From NCBI GenBank assembly GCA_026936325.1, contig JAPTHN010000012.1:41240537-41304536 (forward strand): a DNA stretch of 64,000 bases, read 5' to 3'. Made by a program: the position numbers and the translations under genes. Below the pieces are notes generated by a model. It saw only the letters and a list, made by a program, of their open reading frames with translations, searched no databases and was not told the DNA's origin. Below, one piece after another: positions 29,601 through 37,553 of the stretch (its first letter is position 1; each line of letters starts with the position of its first letter). The DNA is from Platynereis dumerilii. Taxonomy: Eukaryota > Annelida > Polychaeta > Phyllodocida > Nereididae.

Positions 29601-32600
29601 AGGTGAGTTAAGTTGAGGGAAGCCAGTTTAGTTAAGGGAAGCCAAGTTTAGTTGAGGTAAGGTGAGTTTAGTTGAGGTAAGGAGAGTTAAGTTGAGGGGA
29701 GTTTAGTTGAGGGAAGCCAAGTTTAGTTGAGGGAAGCCAAGTTCAGTAAAGGGAAGCCAAGTTTAGTTGAGGGAAGGTGAGTTTAGTTGAGGGAAGCCAA
29801 GTTTAGTTGAGGTAAGTTAACTTTAGTTGAGGGAAGCCAAGTTTAGTTGGGGGTAGCCAAGTTTAGTTGATGGAAGCCAAGTTTAGAGGGAAGCCGAGGG
29901 TAGTTGAGGAAGCTGAGGGCAGTTGAGGGTAGGTGAGGGCAAACCAGGTTAGTTGATGGCGGTGGAAGTTAAAAGGGGTAGTCTGAGGATAAAAGGGGTT
30001 CATTTGAGGGTACTCAGTTTGCGAGAGGGTGTGGGGGCGTGTGCTGCGTAATCTGCCATGAGGCCTATAAATTAGTCAAATAGCTTATTTTTCATATAAT
30101 TTAATTATCACATCATTGAATTGAATTAGGCCTACATTATTTTATCAGCTATTCTATTATTAAATTTCAGTAAAAGACAACAAGGCCTGTGACCATTTAA
30201 CAGTCAGCATGCCCTCTGGCGTGAAATGCTTATGTGAAGATGGATTGTCCAAGGCGGACTCCGACAACCAGTGTCAAACTTCTCAAGGTGAGATTACTAA
30301 GATGTATTTATGATATTTGTATGTAATATATATATACGTAATATAATATGTAATTTATATACTTTTTCTTTTACTTTTTGCTTCCCCAATATTTTCATGA
30401 GCACATATAATTTATCTAGTTTTGTTGCCGGTACTAAAACCCAAAGGTTTCTAAAGTTACATGGAGGCCAACATGTACAACATGAATGAAAATTTAGAAT
30501 AGATTGAAATTTTTAAGTGGCGGAAGCAAAATGATTGACCCCAAGAATCTTTCTGATTTTTTTTTCAATAATTACAAATATAGCTTGTCTCTGTGATTTT
30601 TTAAAAGTACCGTAATATGGGGTGAATCGGGACACTGGGGTGAATCGGGACAGAACAGACAAGCATTATATTCCTTCAAAAAACACCAACTTCTACTTGC
30701 CTGAGAGATAAGATTTTTGGCACACTTTTAGAATACAATCTAGTTAATATTGTGGTGGATTTTTTATACCTTTACCAGCAGGAACGACGGAGCTGCAGCA
30801 CTTTTAAGTTGCGCCTGTAGAATTAACATTTTCGTGATGTGGTCAAAACTTTGCTTGTACCATAAAAAGTTTAAATACCAGAGCCAAAATAACTCACAGG
30901 AACCTCTTTTCAATTTAAAATGGCCTCAGGGGACCAGAATATAGTAGACCAGATAAGGGATTACGTAGTTTGGTCATGGGTTCAGATCCAGGTCAATGGC
31001 AAAGTTTAAAGGAATAATCAAAATATTCCATACCAATTTTCATTTGAATGTACTAGCACGCTCTTTCGTTGAATATTATTGAACTTGGTATCATTTATAA
31101 TGGATTTAGTCCAGAATTCACAATCATCAGCAAAATGAGCAGAAAACGATATTTTTACATATTTTTCTGTCATTTATCACATTTTTGAAAATATGCATAT
31201 TATTAATGAAATTGATTTCAGATTTTTCTAAAAATATATTTTTGGCATATAGAACATGTTTTCTAATGTTTACTCACAAGATACAATCACTTAGGGAAGG
31301 TAGGAAGTATTGATAGTGGAAATAATGGACTGTCCCGATTCACCCCAAAATGTGGGGTGCATTGGGACAGTGGTTTTCTGGGCCTTAAGCATTGGATATT
31401 TAAGCTACGATTTCAACGTCTTGGGGATACTGAGATATTGTGCCCAGACACAATTTGACCTCATATTTTGGTATCTGAGTTGATTTGTGACCATGCTAGG
31501 GGAGAAAAACGGCCAATTCTGTCCCGATTCACCCCATATTACGGTATTTAGTGTAAAAACTCTTGTTCTGTAAGGATATTTCCATGTCGTGTTGGATAAT
31601 ATAAAATTAATTATTTGATGATACACAGGCCCGTACCTGATCATCTAGTCTTAATTACATATGACATAAGGATATATTATTCAAAAGTGCCGTACTCTGA
31701 CAGAGCCTTCTGAATTCATCTGGATAGAAAATAGGTCACTTTTGAACTCGACCAATCATAGAACGTCTTGCATGGGTGATCTCTGTAAGAACTTCTCAGA
31801 TTGGCCGAATCGAAAAATGACCTAGTTAGAGTATTTTCTGTCAGAGCATGGCGCAATTTGCCAGAAAAAGAGTCAATCTGTTTTGGACCTGTGCTGATAT
31901 AATGTTCTATTTTATTGTTTGGCAGCTACGGCAACACTTCCAAGTTTGGACTCCTGCAGGTGCGGGGAAATGGGAACGTGCAATATCACACCCGTGGGAG
32001 AATATACGTGTATTTGCAGGCCTGGTAAGTTGGTTTCATTTGCATAATGTGACAAGAGTATATCCCTAAAAGAAACTCCTGGTGTGACTATGTTGTTGAT
32101 ATCAGAGCAACTGTCCAAAAGCAAAACTAGCATCTTGCGGTTCAATGATGGCACCCCTCCATCTTACATTGTAGCATGTGTGGGCTTGCAATGCATGTTA
32201 TCATTGATAGGCCTATATGTAAACGCAACATGAGTTTATTAAGGCGCTAAAAACTGTTTGTTCACACATTTTAAGGAACTCATCTCCATATACTTCACAT
32301 GCCATGGCATTTCATCAATTAAACAACCGAGATATGTTATGTATGACTGTTGTCTATCTGCAGAGCATCTTTTAAATATGTGGATTTGTTAGCTTTAAAG
32401 CACAAATTAATATTTTCTTATTGTTTTCTCACCTATTCCAGGGTATGCAGGGGAAAAATGTGACTCACTTGCGACAGCATCCAATAGTGGTGGTCAGTCT
32501 TTCAGATATTTACTATTTTTAAATTTTTTTCTTAACTTTCAACAATTTACACATTGATAAATGTTTTAAATTTGTTGCAAGTTTTAACTATTTGTTAGTT

Positions 32601-35108
32601 TGACACCAATTTCGAGGGTTCTGACATGCATTCTGTCAGTTAGATCCCAGTTGGAGGGTGGGATTTAACAAAGAAGAATGCATGGTAGAACCTGAAAATA
32701 GGGGTCTAACTGGCTTTGACTTCAAATGCTTGTTTTACAACATCTTCACTATAATTTTTTCCAAACTATAAAGTAAAATAGTTGTTTAGCTTGCACTGTA
32801 AAATGGGGTAAATTTGGCAATCCGGGGTAAAGTTGGCATGCTAGTTTGACCGACTTAATGGCCGAAATGCAACTTTGCCAAAGATACCTGTGTCACTGAG
32901 AAAAGTTGGCATTTCTTCCATTAAGTGGGTCAAACTAGTATGCCAACTTTACCCCGGACTGCCAACTTTACCCCTTCCTACAGTACTTATTGTATATCTT
33001 AGCCAATTATTTTGTTTTGCATTTTTGTACGTATACCTTGTATTATTATATTTTCTCATTTATTTTCAGTTGTCAAAGTCATAGTGCCAATAGTTATCAT
33101 TTTCATATTGATGTTATTAGTAATAGCAGCTGTCATCTACTTTATGAGAAGGTAAGCGGTCTTCATTTTACATTACGGACTTTATGAAATTAGAGTACTG
33201 TCTAAAAAATTTCAGAGAAAATTGGTTTTTTAGATTCAAAATTGTTTTTTGAATAACCAAATTTCAATGCAAAAACCAACAAGGATTTTTTTGAAAATCC
33301 ATGTTGGTTTTGCATTGAAATTTGGTTTTTCAAAAAACCATTTTGAATCTAAAAAACCAATTTGGCCCGACATTTTTTAGAGTGTAGGGATGTACTGATA
33401 ACACTTTTTCACCAAAATAAAATACTGATGCGATACTGATCCTGCTATTTTGTGGCCGATATGACTCATGATACAGATCAATATTAATCTGGTACTGAAT
33501 CTCGGATACAATTGGTTATGTTTATAGAGCAGTGCGCGCCACCAATCCGATACTGATATAGCCTTTTAGTGCTGGATCAGCACAGAATGCCACGGATACC
33601 GGCACTTGGTATCGGATCGGCATGGCGACATCCCAAAATAAGAGCATAATTAAGAATTATTGAAAGAATTATTACTTATATAAAATTTAGATTTATTTTA
33701 AATTGTCAGTGCCTAAATAATAATAAGTAAATAAATAATAGACCTTTTTTGTATAATATTCATGTATCTACTGTTTGTTTGCAGAGGATACTTCAAGAAG
33801 AGTAGCCATGGAGTATTCAGGGATGGACCAGCAGCTGGCGGAATCCAAAATGAGATGAGTTTCCCATCTAACAATATGGAACCTGTGAGTCTACAGCTTT
33901 TTGTTGTTTGGTTTTTTTTTTCACATAGCACTGATAGCAGTGACATAGACCTGTGTAGGAGGTAGGGGTTGCAGCCACACAGAAATTGTAAAAAAGCAAT
34001 TTTGTAAGGGAGTTTCCTACAGAAAATTTTGAATTCAGATCTATAGGGAAATTTTTGCATTTTTTGGATAACTCCCCAGTTCGACAACAAGGAATCAAAT
34101 TTCGAAATTCTAGTTACGTTTTGGAATCCCGGCCAATCCTGTTTTGTTATGTAGATTTTGGTAGGCCTAATGCCGGGCAGTTAGGCCTATACCATTAGCA
34201 ATAATTTGACATTCAGCATTTCTTTTACCCTGGGATCGAAATAGTCTTTGCATGATTTGATTCCAATTTATCATAGGCCGTGATAGTGGAACTCTCCTTT
34301 TTCCAGCTCTCCTGTGTTGACGAGCAGAATAAAACTATTTCCGGGAACAAGCTGCCATTTTGTACCATTGCTGAGTCAGTGGAGCTGGCATTTCAGGCCC
34401 CAGGGCACTTTTAATCCATTGAAAACATTACGGATTTGCATTGCCGAGTCTTAAATGGAATGTTTAGCATGGATTGCCACCATATTCCAGTACTGTCAGG
34501 CTGATTAGACTTTGTTACGGACCTTAGAAACCCCGGGTCCATTGTAAATTCCCAGGCTGATGTTTCCGGAAATAGTTTTATTCTGCTCGTCAACACAGGA
34601 GAGCTGGAAAAAGGAGAGTTCCGCTAACGCCCGCTATTGACATTCATAGATCAGTTTTGTAACCCATGGATTCTAGTTTTTGATCTACATTTTGCCTATT
34701 CCTTCACTCTTTTATTCATCAGGCCAAATTGCACAACACCACTTAATAGAATAGAATGGAATAGAATAGATTTTATTCAAGTAAAGTATACAATACAATT
34801 TGTCTTGCTGCAGAGCTCATCTTAAAGTGATATACAGGTTAACAGAATGATAAATAATAGAATAATGTAAGGATGAATGTAGGAATGTAAAAAATGTAGA
34901 AATGTGGTTGCATGTTATTTTTAACTAGTATGAATGCCACTTACCATTCAAATAATTATTATATCTTTTTCTAAATTGTCTTTCTTCTTTATAGATGCCT
35001 GCGGTTGAATACCATGTGGCTTCGGACGCGACAAACTTCAGCAACCCCATGTACGACAAAGTCAACAATGAGTCTTCTACTGACCCTGCCAACAATAACA
35101 AACAATAA
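25..35108 (+). CDS. LRP2: LRP2/megalin-like endocytic receptor, 3' part of gene (29 exons)
   Basis: This is the C-terminal part of a large LDL-receptor-family endocytic receptor; the 5' end lies outside the window. Exons: 25-156, 511-599, 1014-1197, 1689-1759, 4298-4472, 4939-5027, 5738-5860, 6243-6414, 6909-6985, 7370-7492, 7674-7849, 8030-8128, 10264-10369, 10668-10793, 15041-15181, 15997-16137, 16632-16702, 17423-17532, 17990-18091, 18482-18610, 19160-19263, 20379-20489, 20813-20995, 30171-30287, 31926-32024, 32442-32492, 33070-33151, 33785-33884, 34995-35108. All have AG/GT borders and consistent phase, giving about 1,131 residues. The order is YWTD propeller end, EGF, 11 LDLa, EGF, calcium-type EGF, YWTD propeller, 2 EGF, membrane helix, FxNPxY tail. 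Eleven LDLa repeats fit the last ligand cluster of both LRP2 and LRP1. The few EGF modules before the membrane and the single terminal propeller favour LRP2. Such receptors bind and internalise ligands through clathrin pits. Confidence 0.88.
1801..3863. mobile_element. hAT-like non-autonomous element with long inverted arms
   Basis: The element spans 1809-3855 and is flanked by the perfect 8-bp target-site duplication ATACATAT (1801-1808 and 3856-3863). The ends are perfect inverted repeats, TAGGGTGCATCAGCCGCCC. Inverted similarity continues inward for about 650 bp; for example, the block around 1936-2000 matches the reverse complement of about 3645-3705. An unpaired centre of about 700 bp remains. 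The 8-bp duplication and the TAGGG start are typical of hAT elements. No transposase frame is visible, so it is a deletion derivative or foldback form. It sits in the LRP intron between exons 4 and 5. Confidence 0.85.
4128..4190 (+). pseudogene. Decayed partial copy of LRP exon 5
   Basis: About 170 bp upstream of exon 5, the sequence after a good acceptor (aatacag) repeats the first 60 bp of exon 5 (CCAACxxAACCTGCT...CTATTTCAATGT...AATTCCAGC). In the same frame it now meets a TGA, and it degenerates before any LDLa module is completed. The preceding intron sequence is also similar, so this is a local tandem duplication that caught the 5' half of the exon. Confidence 0.75.
6440..6790 (+). pseudogene. 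Two decayed copies of the LRP exon 9 start
   Basis: Two stretches (about 6452-6500 and 6736-6785) repeat the acceptor and first 40 bp of exon 9. The second reads tttgcag followed by TAGCATTTTCTAGAGATGG, against TTGCATTCCCCAGAGATGG in the true exon at 6909. Downstream sequence (cccagcc/cccagc, tttactca, tgtgtgtctgtctgt) is also shared, which gives three tandem units of roughly 200-290 bp. Only the last is a usable exon. Confidence 0.7.
7930..7964 (+). pseudogene. Decayed fragment of LRP exon 11
   Basis: The stretch tgtcctgacattagtgatga in the intron just after exon 11 repeats exon 11's TGTCCTGACTTTAGTGACGA with about 80% identity over 35 bp. It has no splice sites of its own. Confidence 0.55.
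8130..8185. repeat. (ATCT)n microsatellite
   Basis: A short run of ctat/atct tetranucleotides lies immediately after the exon 12 donor of the LRP gene. Confidence 0.8.
8383..9712. mobile_element. hAT-like MITE with TAGTG ends
   Basis: The element spans 8391-9704, with ends TAGTGTTG and CATCACTA and near-identical 8-bp flanks (ATACTTAC and ACACTTAC). Sub-terminal sequence is rich in ATCGATT/CGATAATCG words. There is no coding frame. Its position explains most of the large intron between LRP exons 12 and 13. Confidence 0.6.
11220..11795. repeat. Nested short tandem repeats ending in (GATA)n
   Basis: From 5' to 3' the stretch holds about four copies of a GACGTGCACAA-type unit (11222-11282), about four copies of a ggcaatcaatgat unit, and then long GATA runs broken by GGATAGATA. 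Between 11495 and 11795 a compound unit is repeated three times; it starts ataagggggcgacca and ends aaggtgctaga. It runs directly into the 22-bp minisatellite. Confidence 0.9.
11796..14406. repeat. 22-bp minisatellite, about 118 copies, in LRP intron 14
   Basis: The unit is 22 bp: GGACATGGGGACTTACCCCC followed by GC or TC. It is repeated for 2.6 kb with single-base variants, the main one being a binary choice CGCGG/CTCGG. A sub-block at 13315-13430 carries cgacttaaatcccac variants, and some units have lost one or two bases. Because 22 is not a multiple of 3 and the unit has no stop in any plus frame, three very long overlapping open frames appear. They have no protein-like composition and are artefacts. 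The array lies between LRP exons 14 and 15. Confidence 0.95.
15264..15434 (+). pseudogene. Decayed partial copies of LRP exon 15
   Basis: The stretch 15264-15300 repeats the last 30 bp of exon 15 and its donor (catggcactggaagagact, then gtgggtaagt), with the following intron words also copied. The stretch 15385-15434 repeats an internal piece (acaaagatgc, gtgcagggaaggata). Both lie within 260 bp downstream of the true exon. Confidence 0.7.
15480..15915. mobile_element. hAT-like MITE
   Basis: The element spans 15488-15907 (420 bp), with perfect inverted ends TAGGGCTATCACGATTA and a perfect 8-bp target-site duplication CTTATATG on both sides. Its interior is rich in AATCGATT. No coding capacity. 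Confidence 0.88.
16724..17047 (+). mobile_element. tRNA-derived SINE with intact target-site duplication
   Basis: The SINE spans 16737-17034. Its head contains an A-box-like TGGCCTAATGGTC and a B-box GGTTCCAATCT about 35 bp apart, as in tRNA-promoted SINEs. Its tail is (ACAAA)n. A perfect 13-bp duplication, ACTGTTTTGACAT, flanks it (16724-16736, 17035-17047), so the insertion is young. It lies 21 bp inside the intron after LRP exon 17. The plus orientation matches the host gene. Confidence 0.9.
18100..18180. repeat. (TCTA)n microsatellite
   Basis: An impure tetranucleotide tract (tctatctatctatc) just after the exon 19 donor. A similar tract occurs at about 19915-20000. Confidence 0.75.
21138..22082. 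mobile_element. TTAA-target inverted-repeat element (piggyBac/Kolobok type)
   Basis: The element spans 21142-22078 and is flanked by TTAA on both sides. Its ends are inverted repeats GGGTTGTTTTTCAATCGGGG. TTAA duplication is characteristic of piggyBac and Kolobok elements. No transposase frame is visible, so it is non-autonomous. It lies at the low-coordinate edge of the duplicated block that carries the nested gene. Confidence 0.8.
22160..23225 (-). mobile_element. 5'-truncated LINE (CR1/L2/Jockey-like) reverse transcriptase fragment
   Basis: Read on the minus strand, the segment shows reverse-transcriptase motifs in order: [20 protein letters not shown] (about 23200), [24 protein letters not shown] (about 22840), the catalytic FADDTN (about 22740), then [17 protein letters not shown] and the thumb region [17 protein letters not shown] (22171-22602). 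Several frame changes and at least one stop interrupt it, and the endonuclease part is missing. The motif set fits the Jockey/CR1/L2 group; exact clade not determined. It sits in the LRP intron 23 and is absent from the paralogous block at 44.3 kb. Confidence 0.85.
23690..24430. repeat. Dispersed repeat R1, copy 1 (low flank of nested gene A)
   Basis: About 730 bp, similar in the same orientation to 28052-28745 and, for its first 540 bp, to 49892-50440. Shared words include gtgtcctaccgaccctt, tggtagctgagatgcaacat, aataaccccaactttagt and gaaaggcgtttgactattat. Copies 1 and 2 directly flank nested gene A. No coding content. On the minus strand the AATAAA at 24257-24262 could serve as gene A's poly(A) signal. 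Confidence 0.7.
24451..26819 (-). CDS. Secreted PAN/apple-like plus LamG-domain protein, copy A (nested in LRP intron 23)
   Basis: Three coding exons on the minus strand: 26501-26819, 25271-25366 and 24451-25013 (319, 96 and 563 bp; 325 residues plus stop). The start [10 protein letters not shown] opens a signal peptide ending near AGIQC. A cysteine-rich module follows (about residues 25-95; spacing C-x8-RCAERC, VCHAY, CELCLTC), resembling PAN/apple domains. Then come a short linker exon and a LamG-like jelly-roll domain with [27 protein letters not shown] and [12 protein letters not shown]. Such proteins are extracellular and likely bind carbohydrate or protein ligands; the exact role is unknown. 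Donors GTCAGT and GTAGGT and both AG acceptors are clear. The gene lies wholly inside the 9-kb LRP intron, in opposite orientation. Confidence 0.8.
25391..25936. mobile_element. TA-target foldback MITE inside gene A intron 1
   Basis: The element spans 25393-25934 between TA dinucleotides, with inverted ends GGCCGTGATAGTGG and CCACTATCATGGCC and arms that continue through aactctcctttttgc. The paralogous intron of copy B lacks it (ttttaaatttatcatcatc), which gives an empty site. A second family member lies at 34274-34640. Confidence 0.8.
27656..28051. mobile_element. Foldback MITE family F1, copy with a nested hAT insertion
   Basis: The ends are inverted repeats TTCRAAGGTGCCAT, followed by sub-terminal inverted words (ggaaggaaaataggtca / tgacctattttctgtcc). 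Related copies lie at about 5196-5310 (degenerate), 31680-31857, 36891-37103 and 49702-49891. This copy is interrupted by the separate element at 27672-27863. Confidence 0.7.
27664..27871. mobile_element. hAT MITE (CAGTGGCGTAAC ends)
   Basis: The element spans 27672-27863 (192 bp), with ends CAGTGGCGTAACTAGG and GGGACGCCGCTG and a perfect 8-bp target-site duplication TGCCATAC. The paralogous site near 49715 is empty and carries a single TGCCATAC, confirming the insertion. The interior is very G/C-rich and partly palindromic. Confidence 0.92.
28052..28745. repeat. Dispersed repeat R1, copy 2
   Basis: A direct repeat of the 23690-24430 stretch, ending in the same gaaaggcgtttgactattat. It lies upstream of nested gene A, so gene A is bracketed by R1 copies in the same orientation. 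Confidence 0.7.
28830..29905. repeat. 20-bp minisatellite, about 53 copies, in LRP intron 23
   Basis: The unit is about 20 bp, GGGAAGCCAAGTTTAGTTGA. Variants replace GCCAA with GGTGA, GATGA or GCTAG, and TTGAG with TTAAG. The array runs about 1.07 kb and fades into related GA-rich sequence by 30,030. No coding signal. Confidence 0.92.
30608..31546. mobile_element. TA-target foldback element with doublet TIR (GGGGTGAATCGGGACA)
   Basis: The element spans 30610-31544 between TA dinucleotides. Its ends are CCGTAATATGGGGTGAATCG and the inverse. The left end carries the 16-bp word GGGGTGAATCGGGACA twice in tandem, and inverted copies recur at 31333 and 31520. There is no transposase. It lies in LRP intron 24. 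Confidence 0.75.
31680..31857. mobile_element. Foldback MITE family F1, copy
   Basis: It begins ttcaaaagtgccgtactctgac and contains the family's inverted words gaaaataggtca and tgacctag. It ends near agcatggcgcaa, about 70 bp upstream of LRP exon 25. Confidence 0.6.
32796..32985. mobile_element. Small foldback element with doublet TIR (GGGGTAAAGTTGGCA)
   Basis: A 190-bp hairpin whose arms each carry two copies of GGGGTAAAxTTGGCA and then inverted ctagtttgacc. The outer end CTGTA is inverted on the right as TACAG. It lies in LRP intron 26, 85 bp before the transmembrane exon. Confidence 0.7.
33196..33386. mobile_element. TA-target hairpin MITE
   Basis: It spans 33198-33384 between TA dinucleotides. 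Arms of about 85 bp pair through ttggttttttagattcaaaa and aaatttcaatgcaaaacc, with a short loop at about 33285-33300. A further stretch (33387-33640) with gatactgat repeats and a GGGATGT/ACATCCC pair may be a second element. Confidence 0.7.
34274..34640. mobile_element. Foldback MITE, same family as 25391-25936
   Basis: Long inverted arms: ggaactctcctttttccagc and gacgagcagaataaaactat at 34289-34345 are repeated inversely at 34560-34622. It lies in the last LRP intron. Confidence 0.75.
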
Positions 35109-36890
35109 AACAAATATTTTATCAGATTCACGCAATTTTATGGAATCCGAAGAGCGTTTGCTATCTGTTCTGTTAAGTTTTAAAACTCATTGTTAGTAAT
35201 ATTAGGACTGCATGTATACATACGCATTTTTGCTGTTTGCAAACTTTTTACAGATCCATCCACTATACAGTGTGAACCAGTGAATTTTTTTTTTTAATTA
35301 AAGGAGGCTATAGGATTATTTTTCTTGAATTGGCAGAGCATTCCTATTAATCGATTTCTGACTTTTAAACTTTTTTTAAAGTCATTGTGTGTATAATTGT
35401 ATATAACTTGAATTATGTTTTTTACTACGTTACCTACGAGTTAAAATTTTACACTGCATTGAAAAATTTTAAGCTGTTGATATTATATAGTTCATATATA
35501 ATGTATAACATAATGCCTTTTTTGGCATATTATTGTCGCTTATAAATGTCTTACCTTCATTGTTATGACAATATTAGGAAATTTTTTATGCATTTATAGT
35601 CTGCTAGCCTTCAACTTGAAACCCATTGTATCCACGTATTAAGTTTTAAATATCAGCTTATATCAACAGCGTTTCAAACTCTTCCGATCTTTTGTAATTT
35701 TATTGTTTTTTTGGTTTTTTTGGTCAATATTTAGACATTTTTTTGGAATAATTCTTTTTTTTTTCACATTAAGGTTCTATTTTGTCTGAAATATGTTTTA
35801 CAGCAATAATGGCATTGTTATAATTCTGTATTTTATGTTGTGATTTTAATCATTTTATCCCTCAACAAAGTGAGGTTTAAAGACCAATTTTTTATGGTTC
35901 AATTGGTTTTTGAATGTACATTGTACAAAATTAACCTATGTACATAATAATAATACTACATAATTAATTTTGATTGACAAATCATGCAATTAAATTCTAT
36001 ATAAACTTTGAACTGCTTAACCCATCTTTTTATATAGCTCCTATGACTTTGCAACTGTGACAATACGTAAATCCAAAAGAAGAGATATAGAAAATGTTTA
36101 GTTCATTATCCATGAAATCTAGGTAATTAGATTTATAAAATCGCTTCTCTCATATATATACGCTCATCCATTGGCGCTGCAGGTTGCCCTTGGGTCTGCA
36201 ACTGTGCAGTATCACAAAGTCCTATGTGCAATACAATAAAAGAGTATAAGACTGGGGATGTCGTGATTATTACATCCGAAGAATTATTAAGAGTACTTAC
36301 ATTAGGATGTTTATTGACATAAATGAGATCGCAACAGGCCCTATCTATCATGTTTAGATAAACTTTCAATTTGTCGTTGGACGTTGAGTAACATGTGACC
36401 TCAGTGATGAGTGGTGCGACTCATTCAATGACTTTTCCCGATAGCATTACGAGTATATGATATGACCTCATTAACTATACTTGTGAGTCATAGGGAATAA
36501 CATGGCAAGGATAGGGATCATTATTATGACCTCACAAGGAACAATCCAATACATTTCTGTGAGCACTTTTAATTTGTCTACTGTAATATATATTATTATA
36601 AATATAGGGCCTACAACTAGATATTAATTTTATAATGTCACACATTCAGCGTATCTCTCTAGTGTTCAGTTCATTAATTTGTGTTCAATCATATTGCAAT
36701 GTAATATTGTACAATAATTATATTGTACTGTACAAGTACTTTATTGAAATTTATTGTTAAGCGAGCTTTCCACATGATGCAGCTCAGGGCTGTGGTAGAA
36801 CGTCGACTAGAATGGCACATCAATTGTTAAAACAATCCGTGGCACAGGCCCAAGCCCATTAGAGCCATTTCTTTACTTATCACTGGTATA
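35109..36890. other. LRP 3' UTR and intergenic stretch without a visible gene
   Basis: AT-rich sequence with no supportable coding region. The first part must hold the LRP 3' UTR. AATAAA words occur at 35104-35109 (overlapping the stop) and at 36235-36240; I cannot say which is used. Confidence 0.5.
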
Positions 36891-37103
36891 TTCAAAGGTA
36901 CATGCTCTTATCATGGCTGCTTACTTAATCTGGACTGAAAATAGGTCATTTTTTTAATCAGCCAATCACAGAGGTTCTCGCAAGTTCAAAAGTGACCTAT
37001 TTTCTGAATCAGCCAATCAGAGAAGATCTTACAAGTTCCAAAGTGACCTATTTTCTGTCCAGAGGAAGTTCAGCAGGCACAGTCAGAGCAAGGAACCTTT
37101 GAA
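36891..37103. mobile_element. Foldback MITE family F1, copy
   Basis: Perfect 9-bp outer ends TTCAAAGGT / ACCTTTGAA, flanked by TATA on both sides. Three inverted or direct copies of aagtgacctattttctg lie inside. Confidence 0.7.
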
Positions 37104-37263
37104 TATATATTAGTAACAAGTAAGACAAGACTATCAGGCTCTGGCTTGTGAAACAATCAAAGTACATTTTGATATATATGTCAATTATTACACAGATATA
37201 TATTCTGGAAATGATGGCACCTATGATGGCACTTTCTTGCAAAAAAATTAGATAAAATATATA

Positions 37264-37553
37264 CCATATCATGAATTTGTAATGTCAAAAAATGTTTATT
37301 AAACACTGCTTGAGCACAACTAACAAAATGAATATGTGAATTGAATAACAATTATATTGAAGAATAAAGACGAATATAAGAAGTGATGGTATTTGTAATT
37401 TAATCGGTTCAACACATGAAAATGACAGGATTCATCATTATAAAGACAAGTGTAAGTAGCCAACTTGCCATGTAGGAGTCTACACCCAGTTTTGTTGAAA
37501 ATTGGTTTAAAAGTTCAAACAATGCACCTGCTTGACGTTTCCCCTTCATGTAA
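37264..37553 (-). repeat. Duplicate of the sequence downstream of zinc-finger gene Z1
   Basis: This 290-bp stretch matches 51264-51556 in the same orientation at high identity (shared words aacactgcttg, gcacaactaacaaaatgaat, gaagaataaagacgaatat, ttttgttgaaaat). In the 51-kb copy it lies 0.3-0.6 kb downstream of the Z1 stop and contains a minus-strand AATAAA (51289-51294; here 37295-37300). It may be a relic of the 3' end of another family member. No finger-coding remnant is visible beside it. Confidence 0.6.

Larger units (their letters stand above)
30171..35108 (+). other. Juxtamembrane EGF modules, transmembrane helix and FxNPxY tail (LRP exons 24-29)
   Basis: Exon 24 (30171-30287) and exons 25-26 (31926-32492) encode two EGF-like modules, the second ending [14 protein letters not shown]. 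Exon 27 (33070-33151) encodes a membrane helix, [16 protein letters not shown]..., followed by the basic stop-transfer residues RR. Exons 28-29 encode a cytoplasmic tail of roughly 70 residues with a single endocytosis signal, FSNPMYDKV, near the C-terminus; the protein ends DPANNNKQ. Vertebrate megalin has a tail of about 200 residues with more than one NPxY, so this tail is short. The stop is TAA at 35106-35108 and overlaps an AATAAA (35104-35109). Confidence 0.85.

Noticed and set aside
28830-29905. Telomere-like or centromeric satellite
   Set aside because: The 20-bp unit is not a telomere repeat, and the array is only 1.1 kb inside an intron.
33713-34090. Minus-strand open frames overlapping LRP exon 28
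   Set aside because: They run across the exon and intron of the LRP gene, show no domain, and lack splice or start support.
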